Shown here: piece after piece, positions 9,201-17,100 of the stretch
Layout of the letters: each line of letters starts with the position of its first letter
How positions within the stretch are numbered: position 1 is the first letter of the stretch
Notes under the pieces: model-generated
Told to the model about the DNA's origin: nothing
Seen by the model: only the letters and a program-made list of their open reading frames with translations
The model's database searches: none
Assembly (NCBI RefSeq): GCF_946482605.1
Contig: NZ_CAMLSE010000033.1
Location: 1 to 64,000, forward strand
Length of the DNA stretch: 64,000 nucleotides
Source of the DNA: an uncultured Dyadobacter sp.
GTDB lineage: Bacteria > Bacteroidota > Bacteroidia > Cytophagales > Spirosomataceae
Direction of reading: 5' to 3'
Program-made: the position numbers and the translations under genes

Positions 9201-9839
9201 CTATCGAAGTAGCACTTCACTTTCAGCTTTGCCCCAATGCGGCGTTACATTGAATGCCGTAGCGGGGAGTTTTTGAATGGCCTTTCCTGCAAGTTCTTTG
9301 GCCAGGTCCTTGTCGCCGCCCCATAATTTGGGTGTGTAGTATTTGGTCCAGGCATCGAGGTAAATGGCGCGTGGGTTTTCGGCATCCAGCTTTTGTGCTT
9401 TCTTTAGAAACTGGTCGGAAAGCGGCCCGAATTGCCGGCCCATGGTCATCGGACTGATGAAAACCTTGGTGCGGTAAATCATCGCCTGTACTACATAAAT
9501 TTCCGCTAATGCCTTGTTGTCGCCTTTCGCAAGTGCCTCGCTGCGCTTGATCTGCGACTCGCCCCGGACGCTGTAAGGCTCAATCTTTTCGCCGTCGTCT
9601 TGCAGAAGAAAGCCGACTTTGGCATTACAAAATGCGGCGTAGTAATAGGGTAGCCATTCGGTTTTCCGGGCGTTACCGAGCTGGACAAAGGTCTTTTCAA
9701 GACCCTGGAAATCGGTAACAGACTTTGCCTGATCCAGTTTCTTCACAGAAGCTTCTAACTGGGCGGTGTATTCTCCGTTCTGCGCAAAAGTGAATGCGAC
9801 GGTGCAAATAAGCAGGATGGTGGTGATGAGGCGTTTCAT
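9201..9839 (-). CDS. Exported TPR-like protein of unknown function
   Basis: A 212-residue protein with a signal peptide (MKRLITTILLICTVAFTFAQ) and otherwise mostly helical sequence. Segments such as PYYYAAFCNAKVGF, EIYVVQAMIYRTKVF and AENPRAIYLDAWTKYY have the spacing of tetratricopeptide-like helices. A family of similar exported proteins is widespread in Bacteroidota, but I know of no assigned role. It is preceded by a tract of short tandem repeats (9853-9963) and followed by the small His-rich protein gene. Confidence 0.7.
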   Translation of the reverse strand: MKRLITTILLICTVAFTFAQNGEYTAQLEASVKKLDQAKSVTDFQGLEKTFVQLGNARKTEWLPYYYAAFCNAKVGFLLQDDGEKIEPYSVRGESQIKRSEALAKGDNKALAEIYVVQAMIYRTKVFISPMTMGRQFGPLSDQFLKKAQKLDAENPRAIYLDAWTKYYTPKLWGGDKDLAKELAGKAIQKLPATAFNVTPHWGKAESEVLLR

Positions 9840-9852
9840 GGTTTTTGAATTT

Positions 9853-9963
9853 TGAATGAGTGAATGATTGAATGATTGAATGAGTGGAGAGTCTATGAGT
9901 TGAGAGTCAATGAGTGGTTTTTGACTTTGAACTATAAACTCATAAACTTTAAACTCCTGAACT
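9853..9963. repeat. Cluster of short degenerate tandem repeats
   Basis: Three kinds of repeat follow each other. Four 8-bp units TGAATGA(G/T) span 9853-9884. Two 15-bp units beginning GAGAGTC span 9887-9916. Six units of 7-8 bp ending in ACT (such as TTTGACT, TTGAACT, ATAAACT) span about 9920-9963. The tract fills the spacer between the TonB-dependent receptor gene and the exported TPR-like gene. Confidence 0.8.
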
Positions 9964-9965
9964 CG

Positions 9966-12197
9966 CTACCCGCCATCGAGCATATCTTCCGTCCGGTCGA
10001 TGCCCAGGCTCATGAAGATGCCGACGAAGTAGAAGCGTGTGGCGGGGAGCGTTACCGGGGTTTTGAACCGGCCGTTGTAGGCGTAGTTATAACCGAACAC
10101 TTGTTTGGAACCCAGCAGGTTGTTAGCACCGAATGCGATGCCGGAGTAATCCCTGATCCCGGACTTTTTGAAAAAACTCATGAGTTTCGAAACGTGGAGA
10201 TTCAGCACGTTGTAAGGTCTGGCTGTTCCCGAATCGTAAATGCGGGTGCTGTTTTCGTCGCCTGCACGGATGTCGTAGTAGGGCCGCCCGGAGGCGTACG
10301 AGTAGGATACGTTCACGCTGGTACTGATTGGCTCGATGAAGCGTTTGATCGCGATCGTGAACGTGTGCGGCGTAGTGAAGGAAGGTCGGATGCTTTCCGG
10401 GTAATTGAGATAATTACGCTTCGTGTTGAGATAGGTATAGGTAATCCAGTAATCAAGGTTTTTGACCGACTTTTTATCCCGCCAGAACAGTTCCAGACCT
10501 TTGGCAAATCCGTCACCATCCATGGAAACAGACGGGAATGTCCTGACGAGGTCCCGATACTTTTTGTAGTACAGTTCGGTCCGGAAGAAACGATTATTGG
10601 CCTTTTTGGAATAATTCAGCACATAATGGTCTGCGCGGGAGAAGTTTAGGTTTTGCTTTTGAAATAAATACCTGTTTTCAGGTTTTTGGTAAAAAATGCC
10701 ATAGGCGAAGTTCAGCTGCTCACCCGCTCTTGCTCTGTACGCGATGCTCATGCGCGGCGCGACCGCCGCCTTTCGGAGCAATGAGGTATATTCTGCCCGG
10801 AGTCCTGGTCTTACCGCGATATTTTCGCCGATCCGCAGTTCTCCCTCCGCAAAAACAGCCGATAATTGATCTCTCAGGCCCGTCACCTGGCCATCATAAG
10901 TTTGCCGGTCGTTGAAATAGAAAGTCTCCCCACCGAAGCGTAATGCCTGGTTATCGGACAGGTTTCGCGTGAATACCGCGCGACCCTGGGCAAAGTGGGA
11001 GCGGAGGTCAATGTCATGATCCTTCGTATCGAATGGGTAATGCGGGATCGAGACAGGGGCTTTGTTTTCTCCGAGGAGGCGGTTAGCGATGGCTGTTTTG
11101 TCAAAAGTGTACGCTACGCCTGCGTCGAGATGCCAGTCGTTTCCTAAATCTGTTCGGTAGCTTAATGTGGTGTAAACGTTGGGGTTGCGCAGCCTGAAAT
11201 CGGAGCGGAGGGAAGCGCTGTCCACGTCCGGATTACGCATGCCGATCCGGCTTTCGGCATAGGCGATGTAGCCTTTGACCATGCCGGTCTTGCCTGCCTT
11301 GAACCGAACATTTGCGTTGGCGCTCCTGTATTCCGGTCCACGGTAATAATCGGGGCGCTGCGGTACTACACGGTTATACAAACCCTGGTTGCTGTACGCG
11401 ACGCCCCCGCCGTAGCTGCTCCGGTTTGATCTGGATAAATGCTGGAAACCTGCGCCCAGATTGGAAGGGAATACACTGAAATTGGCCGAACTCTTTTCCG
11501 GCAGATCAATGCTTTCCAGGATCAATGCGCTGCTCATCGCCTGACCATATAATGCCGAGTAGCCCCCGGTGTTGAACAGTACGCCTTTGAAAAGGAACAG
11601 GTTGATGCGGGCCGGCTGCATGATGCCCGGCACGGAAGCATAATTCGGATTCTTCATGAGGGTTCCGTCGACGAACATTTTAGTCTCCTCATTGGTACCG
11701 CCCCTCACGAAAAGCCCCTCCCGCTCGCCGATCTGCTGCGAACCGGGGAGCGATCTCAATGCGTTGGAGATATCGCCGACATTGCCCGCCACGGTGTATG
11801 CGTCGATCGGAGTGAGGGACGCACCTTTGGCCTTGTCGCTGGCTTCGAAGCTACCCGCGCTGATCGTGACCGCTTCCAGGGTATTGGATGCGTAGTCCAG
11901 AATCACCGACAACGTCAATGCCGTGTCGGAGACCGTAATACGCTGCGAATAGGGTTTGAATCCCACGGACGTGACGAGCAAGGTCAGGTCGCCCTTTTGT
12001 TTTGACACAAAACTGAACCGCCCGAGGCTGTCGGCAACCGCACCGGCCGGCGCCCCCTTAATGCAAACATTCGCTGCGGGTATCGGGTCGCCGAGGGGGC
12101 CGGTGACCTCGCCGCCGATGCGGATCTGAGCCCGTGCCGCCACCGTCAGCAGTAGTCCCGCAGCCAGTAACGTTATTGTGAATGCATTGGTTATCAT
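9966..12197 (-). CDS. TonB-dependent receptor with regulatory-like N-terminal domain
   Basis: A 743-residue outer-membrane receptor of ordinary length, clearly shorter than the SusC proteins here. Parts: signal peptide to about residue 23 (TVAARAQ), a carboxypeptidase-regulatory-like domain (26-110, with GEVTGPLGDPIPAANVCIKG), a plug (about 115-240, with GNVGDISNALRSLPGSQ and GLFVRGGTNEETKMFVDG), then the barrel. No SusD partner is adjacent. The nearest neighbours upstream are a LytTR regulator and LytS kinase on the same strand, 105 bp away, which may control it. Substrate unknown; a metal chelate or small ligand is as likely as a glycan. Confidence 0.9.
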   Translation of the reverse strand: MITNAFTITLLAAGLLLTVAARAQIRIGGEVTGPLGDPIPAANVCIKGAPAGAVADSLGRFSFVSKQKGDLTLLVTSVGFKPYSQRITVSDTALTLSVILDYASNTLEAVTISAGSFEASDKAKGASLTPIDAYTVAGNVGDISNALRSLPGSQQIGEREGLFVRGGTNEETKMFVDGTLMKNPNYASVPGIMQPARINLFLFKGVLFNTGGYSALYGQAMSSALILESIDLPEKSSANFSVFPSNLGAGFQHLSRSNRSSYGGGVAYSNQGLYNRVVPQRPDYYRGPEYRSANANVRFKAGKTGMVKGYIAYAESRIGMRNPDVDSASLRSDFRLRNPNVYTTLSYRTDLGNDWHLDAGVAYTFDKTAIANRLLGENKAPVSIPHYPFDTKDHDIDLRSHFAQGRAVFTRNLSDNQALRFGGETFYFNDRQTYDGQVTGLRDQLSAVFAEGELRIGENIAVRPGLRAEYTSLLRKAAVAPRMSIAYRARAGEQLNFAYGIFYQKPENRYLFQKQNLNFSRADHYVLNYSKKANNRFFRTELYYKKYRDLVRTFPSVSMDGDGFAKGLELFWRDKKSVKNLDYWITYTYLNTKRNYLNYPESIRPSFTTPHTFTIAIKRFIEPISTSVNVSYSYASGRPYYDIRAGDENSTRIYDSGTARPYNVLNLHVSKLMSFFKKSGIRDYSGIAFGANNLLGSKQVFGYNYAYNGRFKTPVTLPATRFYFVGIFMSLGIDRTEDMLDGG

Positions 12198-12216
12198 GGC
12201 TTTGATTGTTTTTGAC

Positions 12217-12224
12217 CAAAGCTA
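12217..12224 (-). promoter_or_regulatory. Candidate -7 box for the TonB-dependent receptor gene
   Basis: CAAAGCTA on the plus strand reads TAGCTTTG on the minus strand, an exact match to TAnnTTTG, 20 bp before the receptor ATG at 12197. No good -33 element is visible, so this is tentative. Confidence 0.35.
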
Positions 12225-12302
12225 TGGCGCATTCGGGTGCGGTGCAGGCGAAGTAGACCAGCCGGAAAGAGGCTGCGACGAAACAGTCAATTGTCGCGAC
12301 GA

Positions 12303-13022
12303 CTAGTCTTGCCCGGTGTTCAGGAATCGGTGGATATTGTCTTTGAAGGAGTCGCTGACGGGGATTTCCTGCGTACCGATCATGACAAAATCACGCTTGA
12401 CGGCAGAAATTTTTTGTGTAGCGACGAGGTAGGATTTGTGCGTGCGGATGAATGCGGGCTCGGGTAATTTTTCTTCCAAAGCCTTGAAAGTAATGCGGGT
12501 GATCACCGGTTTGGAGGTCGACGAAAGATATATTTTGACATAATCCTTTAAACCTTCCACCCAGGCCACATCCGCCACTTCGATTTTGACCAGCGAATAT
12601 TCAACGTTTACAAAGAAATCGGGAATTTCAGTCTTTCGGGCGGCGGGCGGCTGTTTTTTGAGCCGGAACAGTTCATAGGCGCGGTTGCACGCTTTCAGAA
12701 ATCGCTCCATCGACACCGGTTTGAGCAGGTAGTCAACCACATGCAGCTCGAAGCCTTCCAACGCATATTTGTCGTAGGCGGTCACCAGGATCACCAATGG
12801 CGGGCTAGGCAGCGTTTTCAGGAACTGGAGACCGCTGAGCCGTGGCATTTGAATGTCGAGAAAAAGCAGATCTATGGATTCGTTTTGCAGGATTTCGGCA
12901 GCTTCGAGCGCGTTGCGCGCCGTTTTGACGAGCGTGAGATAAGGTACCTGCCGGATATTGTCGGCCAGCAGTTCAAGGACCAGTTTTTCATCGTCCACAG
13001 CCAGGCAGCGCATCGTGTTCAT
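12303..13022 (-). CDS. LytTR-family response regulator
   Basis: A 239-residue DNA-binding response regulator. The receiver domain (about 4-120) shows the acidic pair D10-D11, the phosphoacceptor D56 in LLFLDIQMP, and K101 in YLLKPVS. The LytTR DNA-binding domain follows from about residue 135 to the end (IEVADVAWVEGLKDYVKIYL ... FIRTHKSYLV). Its ATG overlaps the kinase stop codon as ATGA, which supports the start at 13022 and translational coupling with that kinase. The TonB-dependent receptor gene lies downstream and is a plausible target, which is inference. Confidence 0.93.
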   Translation of the reverse strand: MNTMRCLAVDDEKLVLELLADNIRQVPYLTLVKTARNALEAAEILQNESIDLLFLDIQMPRLSGLQFLKTLPSPPLVILVTAYDKYALEGFELHVVDYLLKPVSMERFLKACNRAYELFRLKKQPPAARKTEIPDFFVNVEYSLVKIEVADVAWVEGLKDYVKIYLSSTSKPVITRITFKALEEKLPEPAFIRTHKSYLVATQKISAVKRDFVMIGTQEIPVSDSFKDNIHRFLNTGQD

Positions 13023-14038
13023 AAAATAAGGTTGAAATGGACCTGGAATAGATTGCCGGAATCTTTGGTGCTCAACTGATGCCTGCCGGGATAAAGCAGC
13101 CTGAGCCGCGTGCGTACATTCTCCAATCCGATGCCCGGGCTGTCGTCCCTGACATCGTCGGGGTTTTCGTCGAACGGGTTGACTACATTGAGGGTGAGCT
13201 GCCCATCAGCGACTGTTAGTCCTATGTCGATATAAGGGTCGTCCAGCCGGGAAGCACCGTGTTTGAATGCATTCTCCACAAACGGAATCAGCAGCATGGG
13301 TTCGATGGGCAGTTCACCGGCCCCGGCGTCCAGATTAACATGCATTTCAATCCGGACCGAGTCCGAAAAGCGCAGTTTTTGTAATTCGACATAGCTTTGG
13401 AGGTAGTCGGCTTCCTGCTGTACGGTCACGCGCGTGGCCTGTGTGTCGTACGTCATGTAGCGCATGAGGTCGGAGAGCCGGATGAGTGCGCCTTCCAGCC
13501 GGTCGGACTTTTGTCTCGCGAGGGAAACCATATTGGTCAATACATTGAAAAGGAAATGCGGATTGATCTGCGACCGGAGGAACCGCAATTCGGCAGCCAT
13601 TTGCTGGGCCTCATGCTCTTTCCGGATCCGTTCTTTCCGAACACCGTCGGTGATCCGGCGGTAGATCAGGCTGGCTATAAAAACGAAGAGGGAAGGGGCA
13701 AATACAAACTGGGCCGAGCCGCTTGCCAATACATCCGGGTACCACCGGGCAGCGAGCTGGTATTTGAGCATTAATGACAAGGCGATCAGCAGTATCGCAG
13801 CAGGCACATAAAGCCACCAGCGCAAGCCACGGGCCAGTTTGGGATAGAGATAAAATGCATTGAAATAGAAAATGCCGGCATGGATCAGCCCCGCGATCGT
13901 AAAAAAAGACCCGGGCATTCCGCCAATGCGATATTGCTGGCTGGCCGACGATAACAAATAGGGAAGCAACAGAATCACCGACCATATGGTGATATGAATT
14001 GCGATCTCCCGTCGTCTCTGCATCGCTGTTGCGGCCAT
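13019..14038 (-). CDS. LytS-type membrane sensor histidine kinase
   Basis: A 339-residue kinase. Four predicted membrane helices occupy about residues 14-140 (such as SVILLPYLLSS and WWLYVPAAILLIALSLML). A short coiled linker leads to the His_kinase domain with the phosphoacceptor in INPHFLFNVLTNMVSLA. The ATP-binding part has LLIPFVENAFKHG and a glycine motif DSPGIGLENVRTRL. It has no extracellular sensor domain, so the signal is probably sensed in the membrane. It is coupled by an ATGA overlap to the response regulator. Confidence 0.93.
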   Translation of the reverse strand: MAATAMQRRREIAIHITIWSVILLLPYLLSSASQQYRIGGMPGSFFTIAGLIHAGIFYFNAFYLYPKLARGLRWWLYVPAAILLIALSLMLKYQLAARWYPDVLASGSAQFVFAPSLFVFIASLIYRRITDGVRKERIRKEHEAQQMAAELRFLRSQINPHFLFNVLTNMVSLARQKSDRLEGALIRLSDLMRYMTYDTQATRVTVQQEADYLQSYVELQKLRFSDSVRIEMHVNLDAGAGELPIEPMLLIPFVENAFKHGASRLDDPYIDIGLTVADGQLTLNVVNPFDENPDDVRDDSPGIGLENVRTRLRLLYPGRHQLSTKDSGNLFQVHFNLIL

Positions 14039-14057
14039 TTTTGATTTGTAGAAAAGT

Positions 14058-14065
14058 CAAATATA
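14058..14065 (-). promoter_or_regulatory. Candidate -7 box for the kinase-regulator pair
   Basis: CAAATATA on the plus strand reads TATATTTG on the minus strand, an exact TAnnTTTG match 20 bp before the kinase ATG at 14038. It sits within the run of A residues that forms the U-tract of the terminator at 14061-14098, so termination of the upstream gene and initiation here overlap. Confidence 0.5.
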
Positions 14066-14098
14066 AAAAATCAGGCGGAGAGAAACTCCCCGCCTGAT
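14061..14098 (-). terminator. Rho-independent terminator of the tail-collar/adhesin unit
   Basis: ATCAGGCGG (14070-14078) pairs with CCGCCTGAT (14090-14098). The stem continues with three more pairs past one A-C mismatch, and the loop is AAA. In the direction of the upstream minus-strand gene the hairpin is followed by six or more U residues. It lies 49 bp after the stop of the giant secreted protein. Confidence 0.88.
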
Positions 14099-14146
14099 AC
14101 TGTTAACCTAAACAACACTTGATTAAGAATATATTGGTGCCGTGTT

Positions 14147-17100
14147 TTATCGGTTGATCAGCACTTTCCGGTTCGTCACCTCGCCGTTTTGGTGCGTGAT
14201 CGTCAGTAGGTACATGCCTACGGGCAGGTTTTTCACGTCGATGGTTTTGGAAACCTGCTTGCCCGAGCGGTACACCGAAAGTCCGGTTGTACTGTGGAGC
14301 TCTACCGATTTAACCTGGTTCCAGTCCGTACTTTTCAGATTCAGGACATCCGAAACCGGGTTGGGGTAGAATTCGGATTTGAGCGCATTGTCACTGAACC
14401 GGACATTGATGATCTTGCTGTAAGCGAAGGTTTTGTCCAGATCCACCATTTTCAGACGATAGAAATTGTCGCCGTCCATCGGTTTTTTGTCACTGAACGA
14501 GTAGGAAACCAGGACGTAGCTTTCTGTCTGCGATTTCTGAGTTCCGATGGTCTCCCATTTTTTACCATCGCCGCTGCGCTGGATCTCGAACTGGTCGCTA
14601 TTGGTTTCTTCCGCTGTTTTCCATTGCAGGGAAACGGTATTTTCAACCTTGGATCCTGAGAAATCGACCAGTGTCACAGGCAATGCACAGTTTTTGAATG
14701 CCGTCAGCGTAGCTTTGCAGGTGCCCAGCGTGGCTGTGATGATCGCAGTTTCATTGGTTGGAATACCAGTTACTGTACTGCCATTTACCGTTCCCTTGTC
14801 GCTCGTGATCACCGAACCGGTTGTTGCGGTGAAGAAAACGGTGTAGCTGTTCAGATCGGGCGTACACGAGTATTCAGCGCCGGAAAGGGCAATCGTAGGC
14901 ACCTGGCTCACGGTGATGGTGGCCGCCTGGCCCGCTACCACGGTGGATGCACCTCCCGCTCCGCTCACATTGGTGAGGGTATAGATAAATGGCCCCAGAA
15001 CGTTTGTCGGCGCGTTGACCGTCGCTGTGGTGTTGGCTCCCGTAGTAGTGACCTGCTGGTCGGTGCCTCCATTGATCTTATAGGTAAATGTGAATGGCGC
15101 AATACCGTTGACTGCCGCGAATGTAACGGCCGGCTGCGTACCGTTCTGGCAAACCGAAGCGGTTCCCGAAATGGTCGCTGTCAGGTTGTTTGCAATGGTG
15201 ATGGTCGCAGTTTGGGCCGATGGAGGTGTCCGCGAGCAGAGCTGTGCATCCGTCACGCTCACAAGCTCATACACAAATGCCCCGATCACATTCGTAGGAC
15301 GGCTCACTGTCGCGGTTGTCTGGACGCCCGTGGTCGTAACCGTCAGGTTGCTGCCGCCATTGATCTTATAGGTAAATGTGTACGGTAAAGTACCGCCGGT
15401 TGCTCCGAATGTCACCAGCGGCGCGGATGCTCCCTGGTTGACGGTAGTAGTTCCCGACACCGAAGAGCCGGTGATCTGGTTGACGGTCAAAAGGGCTGCG
15501 GATGTCGTGCTGCTGTTACATGGGTTGCTGATAATGCAACGGTACTCCGATTGGTTATCGGCCGCCGGTACATTGGAAAGTGTGAGCGTCGCATCATCGG
15601 CAGTAGGGTTTGAAACAACTGTAATGTTAGCGAATGAACCTCCCGACGGCTTTTTCTGCCACTGATAGGTCACCCCGGCCTGGGAAGTGGCCACGGTGAA
15701 GGAAGCGCCCGAACCAGCGCAAATTGACGTCGCATCAGGCTGATCGGTAACGGGCGGCGCCGGGGTAGGGGTCACAGTGATGGTAAACGAGCAGGTAGGA
15801 GCCGTTCCGATGCCATTCGAAGCCGTTACGAGCACGGTGGTATTACCAGCCGGGAATGCGTACGGGAATGTGATCGGGTTACCGCCAACAGTATAAGTAA
15901 TAGTTGGTGCAGGACATCCGTCTGCGGTTGCAGTGAATGTCTTGGTGGACGTACAAGTTCCCGGATCAGGTGAGAATGTCTGGTTACCCGGGCAGGATGT
16001 GATTACAGGAACCGAAACCACGGGGGTAACGGTTGGGTTATTGCTTCCTGCGGCACCCGGGTCGTCGGTCAGCACGGATGTGAAATTGCTGCCGGAAACT
16101 GTTCCCTGTGTAGAAACCTGGCAGTCGGATACCGGGATGTTGGCGTCGATCACCACCTTGAATTTAATGATCGTGTTTTTGCTGGCAGGCAACAGGAAGC
16201 CGCTTCCTGTGCCGTTCACTGTCACGGTTTCACCCGATTGCACTGCTTCGGTCCTTGCCGGGCTTGGCACGGTAGTGATGGCCTGGGCGGTTTCCTCTTC
16301 CGGTTCGGCCAATGCAGGTGCCTGGGCAATTGCCTGCTCCACCGGCTCCGGAGTTGTCACAGAGTCCGCAGAAAGCCTTCCGGCGGTTTCTTCGATAGCT
16401 GCCTCGCGTAATCCACTGAAAGTGGGAGCCGGGCAAGTTCCGGCGTTGTAGTTGACAGCGCCGAACCCGGATTTGGTTCCTGAGTTGGTTGGCGTGTTGG
16501 CGCCCGCATTCCATGCGGATGAGCCGGATGAACCCGTCTGTTGTACGTTGAGTACCGTACCAACCGTACCAGCTCTGTAACCGCCCGCGAAAGGCGAACC
16601 GGAGTTTAAGGTAACATCGTTATTGGTGACGCTGGCGCAAAGCGTGCCATTGTAGTCGGTTCCGCCCACCGAGTTGACATACACGCCGTGCGCGAAGTTT
16701 GTTCCGGTAAGGGTAATCGTATTATTGTCGATGATGGCACTGCTCACAGCGCCGCCGGTGGAAGCCGGCTGGGCACTGATACCGATGGAGCTGCGGGAAT
16801 TGTTAATCGTATTGTTGTTAATTTTGATGACTCCGCGCGCTGTTGTTCCCTGGGTCGAAAACGCGATCGCGTGGAAGGAGCCATTTTCATCAGTAGCATT
16901 GTTTGTCAGGGTATTGCCGGTAACATTCCCTTCAATGTATCCTCCGCTAAATGCGAAGAAATTGAAGCCCGGACCACCCAGGAAGTCGGAAGTATTGTTG
17001 GATACGTTGAATTTAGCGGTGGCTGTTCCCGCTGCGGAAATGTCGATACCTTTACCCAAATCTGTTCCGGAGCCGATATCGATTGTGACGCCCTGGATGT

